From: Bog-950 sp964631835
GTDB taxonomy: Bacteria > Bacteroidota > Bacteroidia > Chitinophagales > LD1
Length of the DNA: 64,000 nt
Direction of reading: 5' to 3'
NCBI GenBank assembly: GCA_964631835.1
Contig: CAZWAD010000013.1
Coordinates: 42,470 to 106,469, forward strand
The position numbers and the translations under genes are program-made. The notes beneath the pieces were generated by a model, which saw only the letters and a list, made by a program, of their open reading frames with translations, was not told where the DNA came from and searched no databases. Below are positions 26,880 through 36,444 of this stretch, one piece after another. Position 1 is the first letter of the stretch. Each line of letters opens with the position of its first letter.

Positions 26880-27836
26880 ATGAAAGTTACCGAACATCTT
26901 GCCAACGCCAAAGGTAAAACACTTTTTTCCATTGAGGTTCTTCCTCCTCAAAAAGGAAAAACCATGGACGATTTGCTGAAAGTGATTGAGCCACTCATGG
27001 AGTTTAAACCGCCTTTTATTGATGTAACTTATCATCGTGAGGAAATCATTTATAAGAAACGAACTGATGGCTTGATAGAGGAAGTGCCGTTGCGAAAACG
27101 ACCTGGAACTGTGGGGATTTGCGCTGCTATCAAAGGAAGATTTAACGTAGATACAGTTCCGCATTTAGTTTGTGGAGGGTTTACACCAGAAGAAACAGAG
27201 GATGCTTTGTTCACCCTCCATTACCTTGGAATCAATAATCTTTTGTTGCTTCAGGGCGATGCAGACAAAAACCCCAATGGTAAACCGCCCAAAAACGGAC
27301 AACATAAATACGCCTCCGAACTGGTCCATCAAGTTGCAAACATGAATAGAGGAAAGTTTCTGCATGAAGAAACAGAGAACGAAATGAAAACAAACTTCTG
27401 CATTGGTGTAGCAGGTTATCCTGAAAAACATTTTGAAGCACCCAACCTGAACACGGACTTAAAATGGCTGAAACATAAAGTTGACCAAGGCTCTGATTAT
27501 GTTGTGACACAAATGTTTTTTGACAATAAAAAGTATTTTGAGTTTGTGGAAAAATGTAAAGGGGCTGGTATCCTTGTTCCGATTATTCCCGGCATAAAAC
27601 CGATTGCACAGAAATCGCAGCTTTCATCGCTTCCTAAAATTTTCCATATTGATATTCCCGAAGAATTAGCAGATGAAGTAGAGAAATGTTCAGATGATAA
27701 AGCAGTGAAACAAGTGGGAATTGAGTGGGCTATTGAACAATCGAAAGAATTAAAAAAAGCCGGGGTGCCTTGCCTGCATTACTACACGATGAGCCGCAGC
27801 CAGGCAACCATTGAAATTGCCAAAGCAGTTTTTTAA
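26880..27836 (+). CDS. metF: Methylenetetrahydrofolate reductase
   Basis: 318 residues from ATG 26880; a TTG extension of ten codons is rejected. Reduces 5,10-methylene-THF to 5-methyl-THF, the methyl donor of MetH. The opening FSIEVLPPQKG matches the family's FEFFPPK motif with the catalytic glutamate, and NNLLLLQGD and VTQMFFD are FAD-binding segments typical of MetF. Together with metH 2.7 kb away it completes the last two steps of methionine methyl synthesis, though only metH has a visible SAM riboswitch. Confidence 0.92.
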   Translation: MKVTEHLANAKGKTLFSIEVLPPQKGKTMDDLLKVIEPLMEFKPPFIDVTYHREEIIYKKRTDGLIEEVPLRKRPGTVGICAAIKGRFNVDTVPHLVCGGFTPEETEDALFTLHYLGINNLLLLQGDADKNPNGKPPKNGQHKYASELVHQVANMNRGKFLHEETENEMKTNFCIGVAGYPEKHFEAPNLNTDLKWLKHKVDQGSDYVVTQMFFDNKKYFEFVEKCKGAGILVPIIPGIKPIAQKSQLSSLPKIFHIDIPEELADEVEKCSDDKAVKQVGIEWAIEQSKELKKAGVPCLHYYTMSRSQATIEIAKAVF

Positions 27837-28516
27837 TTGAGATACTTACTTGCCTCGCGCACACTGAGCTTAGCTAATATGGTTTCAGCTAAAAATTTTT
27901 TTACACTTTCTGGATTTGTCTTGGAATATTCTCTCAATGCCCAACCAATTGCTTTCTGAATAAAAAATTCCTTACTGTCTTTTAGCTCAAGTATATATTT
28001 GTAAAGCAGCTTTTCGTTTGTGTTGAATTTGTAATTAAGCTGAAATAAAATAGTAGCACGTTGCAGCCACAAATTGCGGCTTCCCATCCATTTTCGTGTA
28101 ACAGGAATTTGCAAAGGCACATTCTGTTTGAAAAAATCGCGGGTGCAATTGCTTGCCACGGAGTCAACTGAATCCCACCAACTGTTTTCAATTATCATGT
28201 ATTCCATCAGCGGAACAAAATCTTTACCGGTTTTCTTTGCAAATTTTCCGGCCAAGTCAATAGCAAAATAGTGAAACTCTCGTTCAGGCTGTGAGTAACA
28301 ACTTTTGATGACTGTAAAAAGTTCTTTGTATTCGGGCAAGCCGTGCTCGGTAAGATATTGCTTGAAAATTTCTTTTCTGGCTGGTGAAGGAATACCAATG
28401 AATGGGAAAAGATTTTTCATGTAGCGGCTCATGTCCTGGGCGTTAACAGAATCGCGATTCGCTTCGTAAATTTTTTGGAGCGGGATAATGTAGGAATGAA
28501 TTTTTCGGTTCGGCAT
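27833..28516 (-). CDS. DNA alkylation repair protein, AlkD-like HEAT repeat
   Basis: 227 residues, all-helical, of the AlkD/AlkC HEAT-like superfamily. Recognisable are FPFIGIPSPARKEIFKQYL in the first repeats, ENSWWDSVDSVAS (the tryptophan and aspartate of the DNA-binding groove) and the closing FIQKAIGWALREYSKTNP segment. AlkD removes bulky or cationic alkyl bases such as 7-methylguanine. Its stop codon overlaps the convergent metF stop by four bases. The gene stands just downstream of the 3-hydroxyanthranilate dioxygenase gene with six bases between, so both may be one transcript. Confidence 0.85.
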   Translation of the reverse strand: MPNRKIHSYIIPLQKIYEANRDSVNAQDMSRYMKNLFPFIGIPSPARKEIFKQYLTEHGLPEYKELFTVIKSCYSQPEREFHYFAIDLAGKFAKKTGKDFVPLMEYMIIENSWWDSVDSVASNCTRDFFKQNVPLQIPVTRKWMGSRNLWLQRATILFQLNYKFNTNEKLLYKYILELKDSKEFFIQKAIGWALREYSKTNPESVKKFLAETILAKLSVREASKYLN

Positions 28517-28522
28517 CGCGGA

Positions 28523-29041
28523 CTACACCGGGGGCTCTAAAACCGCTCCACATTTTTTGCAGGTACGTAATTCTTCATTGGTATAAAATCTTTCCATCAC
28601 ACCAGGCAGGTCTTTTACAATATCATCAACACGGAATTTTTCCTCATAGAGTTTGTTGCTGCAGTTTTCGCAGAACCACATAAAAGCATCGAGTATATCT
28701 TTGGGCCGGTTGATTTCCATGACCAAACCTACACTGCCTTCAGTTCTTCGAGGTGAGTGCGGTGTGCGGGCCGGAAGAAGAAAAATATCGCCTTCGTTTA
28801 TGTTCATGTCAACAATCTTTCCGTCTTCCACAATCTTCACCACAATATTTCCTTCCAACTGATAGAAAAATTCTTCCGTTTCGTTGTAATGAAAATCCTT
28901 CCGCTTGTTCGGCCCGCCTACAACCATCACAATAAAATCATCGTTTCCTTTATAAACTACCTGGTTCATCACAGGCGGCTTCAGCAGGTGGCGATGTTCA
29001 TCTATCCACTTTTTAAAATTAAGGGGTCTTGTTACAGCCAT
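28523..29041 (-). CDS. nbaC: 3-hydroxyanthranilate 3,4-dioxygenase
   Basis: 172 residues, small cupin-type extradiol dioxygenase that opens 3-hydroxyanthranilate to aminocarboxymuconate semialdehyde. Iron ligands His51, Glu57 and His95 (DFHYNETEEF, PHSPRR) are in place. The second, rubredoxin-like iron site found in bacterial enzymes is present too: Cys124, Cys127, Cys161 and Cys164. It diverges from an operon encoding an SDR, a transporter, aldehyde dehydrogenase and deaminase of the same pathway, with 42 bases between starts, so joint regulation is likely. Assignment is firm. Confidence 0.92.
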   Translation of the reverse strand: MAVTRPLNFKKWIDEHRHLLKPPVMNQVVYKGNDDFIVMVVGGPNKRKDFHYNETEEFFYQLEGNIVVKIVEDGKIVDMNINEGDIFLLPARTPHSPRRTEGSVGLVMEINRPKDILDAFMWFCENCSNKLYEEKFRVDDIVKDLPGVMERFYTNEELRTCKKCGAVLEPPV

Positions 29042-29083
29042 ATAAAAGATTTTAGATTTACGATTGTAAAACTAAAGTAAGAA

Positions 29084-29881
29084 ATGAATCTTGACCTCAT
29101 CGGAAAAAATGCTTTTGTAGGCGGCAGCAGCAGGGGGATAGGTAAAGCGGTGGCTGTGGAGTTGGCGAAACTTGGTGTAAACATTACTCTGGTTGGCAGA
29201 GATGAAGCTGCTTTGGTACAGGGGTTGATTGATTTGAGTTTTGTAAGCAAAGCGGAACAAAGACATGATTCTCTGGCTGTAGATTTTTCAAATCCTGATA
29301 AAGTAAAAACTGCTGTTGAGCGGCATCTCAAAAAAATAAACAAAACGTACCATATACTTATCAACAATTCAGGAGGACCGCCATCCGGAAAAATTCTTGA
29401 AGCAGAAGAAAAAGAATTTATCGCTGCTTTTCAATCTCACCTCATCAACAATCACACGCTCGCCAAACTTTTTATTCCGGGAATGAAGAAAGATGGCTAC
29501 GGCAGAATCGTGAATATTATTTCCACTTCAGTAAAACAGCCGCTGCCAAATTTGGGAGTAAGCAATACCATTCGCGCGGCAGTTGCCAACTGGGCAAAAA
29601 CTATGGCAAATGAGCTAGGTGTATATGGTATAACTGTAAACAATGTTTTACCGGGAGCAACAGAAACCGATAGAATGAAAACGCTTATCGCCAACCAAGT
29701 TGACAAAACCGGCTGGAATGAAGAGATGGTAAAGGAAGAAATGCTCCGCGAAATTCCAATGAAACGCTTCGCCAAGCCTGAAGAAATTGCAGCAGCAGTT
29801 GCATTTCTTTCTTGTCCCGCAGCAGCTTATATCAATGGAATTAATGTACCTGTAGATGGAGGAAGAACGGGAAGTTTGTAA
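29084..29881 (+). CDS. SDR family oxidoreductase, kynurenine operon
   Basis: 265 residues, classical short-chain dehydrogenase. The cofactor loop GGSSRGIGKAV is at residues 13-23 with ISTSVKQ and a later region aligned with the catalytic serine; the expected YxxxK appears altered (SNTIRAAVANWAK, where a tyrosine would usually sit), so activity may be unusual. Ends with FLSCPAAAYINGINVPVDGG, the SDR C-terminal motif. First gene of the operon; its role in aromatic degradation is inferred from position. Confidence 0.78.
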   Translation: MNLDLIGKNAFVGGSSRGIGKAVAVELAKLGVNITLVGRDEAALVQGLIDLSFVSKAEQRHDSLAVDFSNPDKVKTAVERHLKKINKTYHILINNSGGPPSGKILEAEEKEFIAAFQSHLINNHTLAKLFIPGMKKDGYGRIVNIISTSVKQPLPNLGVSNTIRAAVANWAKTMANELGVYGITVNNVLPGATETDRMKTLIANQVDKTGWNEEMVKEEMLREIPMKRFAKPEEIAAAVAFLSCPAAAYINGINVPVDGGRTGSL

Positions 29882-29911
29882 CACAATTTAATTACTTCGA
29901 AACATAAGTTC

Positions 29912-31165
29912 ATGCAGCAAGCCAAAAACACCGCGCTCATAGCTACCGTTATTCTAGGTATTTTCTTTTTCATTTTCGGATTTGTTACCTGGCTCAATTC
30001 AACACTTATTCCCTATCTGAAAATTGCGTGTGAGTTAACAACAGCTCAGTCTCAGTTAGTTGCGTTTGCTTTCTATATCTCATACTTTGTGATGGCTCTT
30101 CCGTCTTCTTTCATACTGCAGCGAACAGGTTTTAAAAAAGGAATGATGCTGGGTTTGCTTATTATGGCAGCAGGAGCTTTTCTTTTTATTCCAGCGGCTC
30201 AAACAAGGACCTATTGGGTATTTCTCACTGGACTGTTTGTTATCGGCACCGGCCTTTCACTTCTGCAAACCGCATCTAATCCTTACATCACTATTGCTGG
30301 CCCCATTGAGAGCGCGGCTCGCAGGATCAGCATTATGGGTATTTGCAACAAAGTTGCCGGAGTGTTGGCTCCTATTGTTTTGGGTGCTGTTATTCTTGCC
30401 GATGCCTCCACTCTTGAAAATGATTTGAAAGTTTTAGATGAAGTTGCAAGAATTGCGAAGCTCAACGAATTGGCTTCCCGGGTTATTACCCCATATACTT
30501 TAATGGGAGCAGCATTGGTTGTTCTTGCTCTCCTCGTTCAACTTTCACCACTACCTGAAATTGACAAGCAGAAAGAAACATCAGAAGAAAAAGAACCAAC
30601 CGGCAAAACGAGTGTTCTTCAGTTTCCCAATTTGGTTTTTGGAGTAGTTGCACTGTTTTTATATGTAGGCGTAGAAGTAATGGCTGGTGATACCATTGGA
30701 CTTTACGGACAAACGCAGGGTATAAACTTGCAGGAGGCAAAGGTTTTTGGCTCTTATACGCTGAGCGCAATGGTTGTCGGTTACATTCTAGGTATTGTGT
30801 TCATTCCCAAATTTATTTCGCAATCGAAAGCACTTGCTGTTTCAGCCATAACCGGAATTATTTTTTCAATTCTTGCAACTTTCACTAACGGATTTACTTC
30901 CGTAATATTTATTGCTTTTCTGGGACTTGCCAACGCTTTAATGTGGCCTGCTATCTGGCCGCTGGCAATTAACGGACTCGGAAAATTTACAAAAACCGCA
31001 TCAGCGTTATTGATTATGGCGATTGCGGGTGGCGCCATTCTTCCTTTGATATGGGGTAAGCTTTCTGATTTGCCTTCTGTGGGACATCAGCAAGCATATT
31101 GGCTTATGGTTCCGTGCTATGTTTTTATTCTGTGGTATGCGGTTAGGGGGCATAAAACGAAATAG
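29912..31165 (+). CDS. FucP-type MFS transporter, kynurenine operon
   Basis: 417 residues with about twelve transmembrane segments, closest to the L-fucose/glucose/N-acetylglucosamine permeases (FucP family) by its opening FIFGFVTWLNSTLIPYLK and the later GLSLLQTASNPYI and FLGLANALMWPAIWPLAI motifs. It sits inside the 3-hydroxyanthranilate operon, 30 bases after the SDR and two bases before the aldehyde dehydrogenase, so it is surely co-transcribed. A sugar is the default substrate for the family; carriage of an aromatic or amino-acid-like compound is a tempting but untested idea. Confidence 0.85.
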   Translation: MQQAKNTALIATVILGIFFFIFGFVTWLNSTLIPYLKIACELTTAQSQLVAFAFYISYFVMALPSSFILQRTGFKKGMMLGLLIMAAGAFLFIPAAQTRTYWVFLTGLFVIGTGLSLLQTASNPYITIAGPIESAARRISIMGICNKVAGVLAPIVLGAVILADASTLENDLKVLDEVARIAKLNELASRVITPYTLMGAALVVLALLVQLSPLPEIDKQKETSEEKEPTGKTSVLQFPNLVFGVVALFLYVGVEVMAGDTIGLYGQTQGINLQEAKVFGSYTLSAMVVGYILGIVFIPKFISQSKALAVSAITGIIFSILATFTNGFTSVIFIAFLGLANALMWPAIWPLAINGLGKFTKTASALLIMAIAGGAILPLIWGKLSDLPSVGHQQAYWLMVPCYVFILWYAVRGHKTK

Positions 31166-31167
31166 AG

Positions 31168-32610
31168 ATGGAGAAACTGAGGAATTACATCAACGGAGAA
31201 TTGATAGAACCGGGTTCAAAGAAATATCTCGACAATTATGAGCCAGCCACCGGTAAAGTATATTCGCTTTGCCCCAATAGCGATGAACAAGATGTGCAAT
31301 TAGCCGTTGATGCTGCAAAAGAAGCCTTCGGGAGTTGGAGCAAAACCAGTTTGGAAGAACGGATGATGATGCTGCTCAAAATTGCCGATGGAATTGAACG
31401 CAAAATCAACGAGTTTGTAAAGGCAGAATCAAAAGACAACGGTAAGCCCATTAATCTTGCGCATAGGGTTGATATTCCGCGCGCTATTTCAAATTTCCGG
31501 TTTTACGCTTCCGCGATTCAGCATTTTGCCAGCGAAAGCCATCAAATGCCGGGAGTTGGAGTTAACTATACTCTTCGTCAACCGATGGGGGTAGTCGGCT
31601 GCATATCACCCTGGAATTTGCCGTTGTATCTTTTTACCTGGAAAATTGCTCCGGCACTTGCCACGGGAAATTGTGTAGTTGCTAAGCCGAGTGAGGTTAC
31701 ACCATATACTGCCTATCTTTTTTCGCAGGTTTGTATCGAGGCCGGGCTGCCTAAAGGAGTTTTAAATATTATTCATGGGTTGGGAAATAAAGCCGGCCAG
31801 GCAATTGTTGAGCATCCCGATATTAAAGCCATTTCGTTTACGGGAGGAACTGAAACAGGGAAGCAGATTGCTGCAACAGCCGCCCCGATGTTCAAGAAGC
31901 TTTCCCTTGAACTTGGCGGAAAAAATCCAACCATTGTTTTTGCGGACTGTGATTTTGATACAACGGTAAAACAAGTAGTAACTGCATCTTTCAGCAATCA
32001 GGGCGAAATTTGCCTATGCGGGTCAAGGATTTTTGTGGAAAAAAATATTTATAAGAAATTTAAAGAAGCATTTGTTGCAAGAACAAAAACTTTAAAAGTT
32101 GGCGACCCGGATGAAGAAGAAACAAATCAGGGAGCAATCGTTTCGCTGCAACACAAGCAAAAAATTCTTTCCTGTATAAAACTTGCCCGGGAAGAGGGAG
32201 GAAAAGTTTTGTTCGGTGGAAATGAGTTGAAACCGGAGGGAAGATGTGCTAATGGTTATTTCATAGAACCAACAGTAATTGAAGGACTTGATTACAATTG
32301 CAGAACCCAGCAGGAAGAAATTTTCGGGCCTGTGGTTACACTTACACCATTTGACACAGAAGAAGAAGCTCTGACAATGGCAAATAGTGTGAAGTACGGT
32401 TTGGCTTCTTCTATATGGACAAGCGATTTAAGCCGCGCACATCTTGTTGCAGAAAAAATTGAATCTGGAATTGTTTGGGTAAATTGCTGGCTCGTGCGCG
32501 ATTTACGAACACCTTTTGGCGGTGTAAAAGCCAGTGGAGTGGGAAGAGAAGGTGGATGGGAAGCCATGCGGTTCTTTACTGAAGCAAAAAATGTTTGCAT
32601 AAAATTATGA
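31168..32610 (+). CDS. 2-aminomuconate semialdehyde dehydrogenase-like ALDH
   Basis: 480 residues of the NAD-dependent aldehyde dehydrogenase superfamily. Catalytic Cys282 (NQGEICLCGSR), general base Glu248 (LELGGKNP) and Asn149 (SPWNLP) are conserved. The ICLCGSRIFVE stretch and neighbours match 2-hydroxymuconate/2-aminomuconate semialdehyde dehydrogenases (XylG/AmnC type) better than betaine ALDHs. Oxidises 2-aminomuconate semialdehyde formed after decarboxylation of the NbaC product. The ACMS decarboxylase needed in between is not in this window. Its stop overlaps the next gene's start (ATGA). Confidence 0.88.
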   Translation: MEKLRNYINGELIEPGSKKYLDNYEPATGKVYSLCPNSDEQDVQLAVDAAKEAFGSWSKTSLEERMMMLLKIADGIERKINEFVKAESKDNGKPINLAHRVDIPRAISNFRFYASAIQHFASESHQMPGVGVNYTLRQPMGVVGCISPWNLPLYLFTWKIAPALATGNCVVAKPSEVTPYTAYLFSQVCIEAGLPKGVLNIIHGLGNKAGQAIVEHPDIKAISFTGGTETGKQIAATAAPMFKKLSLELGGKNPTIVFADCDFDTTVKQVVTASFSNQGEICLCGSRIFVEKNIYKKFKEAFVARTKTLKVGDPDEEETNQGAIVSLQHKQKILSCIKLAREEGGKVLFGGNELKPEGRCANGYFIEPTVIEGLDYNCRTQQEEIFGPVVTLTPFDTEEEALTMANSVKYGLASSIWTSDLSRAHLVAEKIESGIVWVNCWLVRDLRTPFGGVKASGVGREGGWEAMRFFTEAKNVCIKL

Positions 32611-33020
32611 GTGAAATGTTTTCAACTGATAAAGCCCCTAAGCCCATTGGCTTATACCCTCATTCCCGTAAAGTCGGCAACCTGCTTTTTCTTTCGGGGA
32701 TTGGTCCCCGCGAGGCGGGAACGAATAGTATTCCCGGCAATGAGTATGACAGCGAAGGGCAATTGGTGAGATATGATATTGCCGCGCAGTGCCATTCTGT
32801 TTTTAAAAATGTGAAAACTGTTTTGGAAGAAAGCGGAAGCAAATGGGAGAAGATGGTGGACGTAACGGTTTTTCTTACTAATATGAAAGCTGACTTCAAA
32901 ATTTACAACGAACTTTATGCGCAGTATTTCAAAGAGACACAACCCTGCCGGACAACGGTTGAAGTAAAATCATTGCCCACACCCATTGCCATAGAATTAA
33001 AAGTGATTGCCACCGTTTAA
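32607..33020 (+). CDS. RidA/YjgF family, 2-aminomuconate deaminase-like
   Basis: 137 residues from ATG 32607, which overlaps the ALDH stop by four bases. Small trimeric RidA-fold deaminase; FLSGIGPRE and the closing CRTTVEVKSLPTPIAIELKV-like segment (catalytic Arg in PCRTTVEV) identify it. In kynurenine catabolism this family member deaminates 2-aminomuconate to 2-oxo-3-hexenedioate (AmnD). Position directly after the aminomuconate semialdehyde dehydrogenase makes that role most likely; a general enamine deaminase is the alternative. Confidence 0.83.
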   Translation: MSEMFSTDKAPKPIGLYPHSRKVGNLLFLSGIGPREAGTNSIPGNEYDSEGQLVRYDIAAQCHSVFKNVKTVLEESGSKWEKMVDVTVFLTNMKADFKIYNELYAQYFKETQPCRTTVEVKSLPTPIAIELKVIATV

Positions 33021-33035
33021 TAATGTAAAACCCCT

Positions 33036-33836
33036 GTGGCAAGAAAATCAAAAGGCAAGCTTCCCCGCTGGGTTAAGTACTTGCTGGTTATCGTTTCTCT
33101 TATTGTTTTAACTGCCCTCATTTACGAGAACAAAAAATATTTTCACAGAGCTTTCAGGTATCTGGTTCACCGGTATGCTAAAACAAAAGTCCGCCCCACA
33201 GATTTTCCGCTCGGATACAGCACTCATGGTATTGACATTTCTCATTACCAAAGCAATATAGATTGGGGAAAACTAAAGGCCGTAAATCAGTTGGGCGACA
33301 CTATTCAGTTTCAGTTTGTTTTTATAAAAGCTACCGAAGGTTTGCTGATTGAAGATGCAATGTTCGATGAGCATTGGGAAGACGCCAAAAACCATCAGTT
33401 TATCCGGGGGGCTTATCATTACTTTTTGCCCGACAGGAATGCAAAGTTACAAGCCACAAATTTTATAACCAGTGTACATCTCGAAACAGGTGATTTGCCA
33501 CCTGTGGTGGATGTGGAAGAAACACGGGGTAAATCAAAGCGGGAAATTGTAACCGGCCTGAAAGAATATCTAAGATTGATTCAGGCGGAATACCATGTAA
33601 AACCCATTATTTACTCCAATTACAATTTTATTGACGATTATCTGGCGGACGATTTTAAAGAATATCCGTTTTGGATGGCGCATTACTATCTCCGCGAAAT
33701 GTCACCTATTGACAGCATTAACTTTCTGTTCTGGCAGCATAGTGATAAAGCCGATTTGCTGGGTATAAACGGGAATGCGGATGTTAATGTGTTTACCGGA
33801 ACTAAAACACAATTTCAGAAATTACTCCTCCCCTGA
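33036..33836 (+). CDS. GH25 muramidase, membrane-anchored
   Basis: 266 residues from GTG 33036. A basic N-terminus and one transmembrane helix (YLLVIVSLIVLTALIY) anchor a periplasmic GH25 lysozyme domain that cleaves the MurNAc-GlcNAc bond of peptidoglycan. Catalytic residues Asp67 (GIDISHY), Asp158 and Glu160 (VVDVEE) are present, along with IKATEG and FWQHSD, all typical. Sixteen bases after the aminomuconate deaminase stop, but no functional link is evident. Overlaps the convergent antiporter by 15 bases. Confidence 0.88.
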   Translation: MARKSKGKLPRWVKYLLVIVSLIVLTALIYENKKYFHRAFRYLVHRYAKTKVRPTDFPLGYSTHGIDISHYQSNIDWGKLKAVNQLGDTIQFQFVFIKATEGLLIEDAMFDEHWEDAKNHQFIRGAYHYFLPDRNAKLQATNFITSVHLETGDLPPVVDVEETRGKSKREIVTGLKEYLRLIQAEYHVKPIIYSNYNFIDDYLADDFKEYPFWMAHYYLREMSPIDSINFLFWQHSDKADLLGINGNADVNVFTGTKTQFQKLLLP

Positions 33837-35222
33837 TTTCTTTTCAGGAAAATATTTCTCAATAAGGTTTAATGCAGGTGCGGTCATAAATGTAGTAGCT
33901 AGAGCCATAAAAACGAGCATGGTAAAGATTTCCGGTCTTAAAATTCCCAGGTCGTATCCAATGTTCAGCACAATCAGTTCCATCAATCCCCGGGTATTCA
34001 TCAGGGCGCCAATACTTAAGGAATCTTTCCAGGATTGTCCGACTAATTTTGCAGCCCCGGCACTGCCGGCAAACTTTCCTAAAACTGCCGCTGCAATAAG
34101 CAAAAAACAAATTGCCCATAAATACCCTGTGTTTAGCAATCCAATTTGTGTGCGTAACCCGGTGAATGCGAAAAAAAGAGGCAACAAAAGTAAAACGCTT
34201 ATGTCCTCAATGCGTTCGGTAAAAAGCTTTCGCAGCGAAACATTAACAGGCATAACTGTTCCGGCAAGAAAAGCACCGAACAAAGCATGAATACCGATTA
34301 CCTCGGCAACGAAGGCAGAAAAAATCAGCACCAAAAAAATTATAACGATAAAAGGCGCCTGCAGGGTGCCATTGCTGAAAAACTTAGTGCTGATACTTTT
34401 TAGTACGGGTCGTACAATGGCAGTCATCACGGCTACAAACACTATACTAAGCCCTATAGTAATTAACGCATTGGAAATATTCCCTGCTTTGGCAATGGCA
34501 ATAACCACTGCCAGAAGGCACCAACCGGTTATGTCATTAATGGCGGCACAAATAACAGCCATTCCTCCGACAGGTGTTGTTGTCATTTTTCGTTCCCTCA
34601 GGATGCGGGCAAGAACAGGAAAGGCAGTAATGCTCATGGCAATTCCCATAAACAGAGCGTAAGCCATGAAAGGAATATTAGCCGGAGCAAAAACCGGGTA
34701 TAGAAAATAAGCAAGCACCACACCCAGAAAATACGGAAATACAATGCTGGCATGGCTTACAATAAGTGCCTGTGCCGCCCGTTTTCGCAAAATTTCAACA
34801 TCCAGTTCCATACCGATAATAAACATGAACAACACCAGTCCGACCTGGCTGAGCAACTGAAGGTAAGTAAGCGAATTGGAAGGAAACAAGAACTGAAAAA
34901 CATCTGGCGCGAACCATCCAAGCAGTGAGGGGCCTAAAATAATGCCTGCGGCAATTTCACCGATTACCGCTTGCTGACCAATACGGGCAAACAGGTAACC
35001 GATAATTTTTGACACACCAAGCACTACCAGTATCTGCATCAGCAATATGGTAAGCGGGTGACGGAAACTTTCCGTAACTCCGCCCGAGCCGATATAAACA
35101 TTTTTTATCTCAGCAACATACAATGACGGCTGAAGTTCTTTCCCCTGAAAAAGAAGAAAAACAATAGCCGCCAGAAGCGGCAGGATGGTTGCGAAATATA
35201 ACCTCAGATTGTTCGGTTTCAT
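33822..35222 (-). CDS. CPA2 cation:proton antiporter (KefB/NapA-like)
   Basis: 466 residues from ATG 35222; a TTG start six codons earlier is less likely. About 13 transmembrane segments, with an N-terminal extra helix and periplasmic loop of ~60 residues. IGEIAAGIILGPSLLGW and NDITGWCLLAV (aspartate pair region of the ion site, here ND) mark the CPA2 family. No C-terminal KTN/TrkA nucleotide-binding domain, so not a full KefB/KefC. Probably exchanges Na+ or K+ for protons. Function within the window is unlinked to neighbours. Confidence 0.83.
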   Translation of the reverse strand: MKPNNLRLYFATILPLLAAIVFLLFQGKELQPSLYVAEIKNVYIGSGGVTESFRHPLTILLMQILVVLGVSKIIGYLFARIGQQAVIGEIAAGIILGPSLLGWFAPDVFQFLFPSNSLTYLQLLSQVGLVLFMFIIGMELDVEILRKRAAQALIVSHASIVFPYFLGVVLAYFLYPVFAPANIPFMAYALFMGIAMSITAFPVLARILRERKMTTTPVGGMAVICAAINDITGWCLLAVVIAIAKAGNISNALITIGLSIVFVAVMTAIVRPVLKSISTKFFSNGTLQAPFIVIIFLVLIFSAFVAEVIGIHALFGAFLAGTVMPVNVSLRKLFTERIEDISVLLLLPLFFAFTGLRTQIGLLNTGYLWAICFLLIAAAVLGKFAGSAGAAKLVGQSWKDSLSIGALMNTRGLMELIVLNIGYDLGILRPEIFTMLVFMALATTFMTAPALNLIEKYFPEKKSGEE

Positions 35223-35313
35223 CGTACTTGCCACCAACAAAGGTGAAGCAATAATTCAAAAATACAAGTGATGGTTGTCAGCAGATTTTAAATTCGGTTA
35301 CATTTACAGGTTC

Positions 35314-36435
35314 ATGGCAAATGAAATTCAGGTTCCCCGCTTCGTAAACAAAAACAAAACCGATTTCTACCGGGTGATTATGCAGCGCGTAGATGATTAT
35401 TTCCGGGAAAATAATTTATCGAAACACGCCAACGGAAAAATGTTTTTGAAAACGCTTGTTATGCTTTCCGTTTATATTATTCCTTATCTGCTCATTCTTG
35501 CCAACTTTCTGCCCGTTTACGGTATGTGGCTTTGCTGCCTTGTTATGGGATTCGGTTTGGCAGGCATAGGAATGTCCATCATGCACGATGCGAACCACGG
35601 GGCTTACAGTTCGAACCCAGCTCTGAATAGGCTTATCGGTTATTCGCTCAACTTAATAGGAGGTGATGCCGATAACTGGAAAGTTCAGCACAATAAACTG
35701 CACCATACTTATACTAACATTCATGGTTTTGATTTTGATATAAAGGAAAATGCAGGGCTGCGGTTTACTCCGGGTGTTAGACACAAACCTGTTCAGCGGT
35801 TTCAGTTGTTTTATGTATTTGTTCTTTATGCATTACAGACTTTTTTCTGGGTTCTGCTCAAGGACTTTCTGAATTTTTTCCAGTTCAGCAAAAAGAATTT
35901 TGACGGACAGGATAGTAAAGGAAGAATCTTTCATTTTCTCACACTGATTTTTACCAAGCTGATTTATTTCTTTCTGATGTTGGTGTTACCCGCTTTGGTT
36001 TTAGATATTGCCTGGTGGAAAATCTTTATCGGATTTATGACTATGCATGCGGTTGGCGGTTTTACGCTCGCCATTGTGTTTCAGTTGGCGCATGTGGTAG
36101 AAGGTGTTCATTTTCCCGAACCGGATAAAGACGGAATCATAGCCAGCGAGTGGGCAATTCATCAGCTATATACAACTGCTAATTTTGCCCCGAAGAACAA
36201 GTGGCTTTCCTATTATGTAGGGGGACTGAATTATCAAATTGAGCATCACCTTTTCACCCGGGTGTGCCATGTTCATTATCCGCAGATTGCCGGGATTGTA
36301 AAACAGACGGCTAAAGAATTTAACCTGCCGTATTTTACTCACGACACTTTCCGCGAAGCGTTTCTGTCGCATGTAAGTTTGCTGCGAAAGCTTGGTCGCG
36401 ATGAAGTGTGGGATATAGCCACGCATATCGGGTAA
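35314..36435 (+). CDS. Acyl-lipid/acyl-CoA desaturase (front-end type)
   Basis: 373 residues from ATG 35314. Integral-membrane di-iron desaturase with HDANH (91-95), HNKLHH (126-131) and QIEHHLF near residue 306. The Q in the last box is the mark of front-end (delta-5/6 or linoleoyl-CoA type) desaturases, and the long helical stretch between boxes two and three fits. No cytochrome b5 domain, so it needs a separate donor. One of four membrane di-iron lipid enzymes in the window. The regiospecificity cannot be read from sequence. Confidence 0.85.
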   Translation: MANEIQVPRFVNKNKTDFYRVIMQRVDDYFRENNLSKHANGKMFLKTLVMLSVYIIPYLLILANFLPVYGMWLCCLVMGFGLAGIGMSIMHDANHGAYSSNPALNRLIGYSLNLIGGDADNWKVQHNKLHHTYTNIHGFDFDIKENAGLRFTPGVRHKPVQRFQLFYVFVLYALQTFFWVLLKDFLNFFQFSKKNFDGQDSKGRIFHFLTLIFTKLIYFFLMLVLPALVLDIAWWKIFIGFMTMHAVGGFTLAIVFQLAHVVEGVHFPEPDKDGIIASEWAIHQLYTTANFAPKNKWLSYYVGGLNYQIEHHLFTRVCHVHYPQIAGIVKQTAKEFNLPYFTHDTFREAFLSHVSLLRKLGRDEVWDIATHIG

Positions 36436-36444
36436 CTATTTTGA

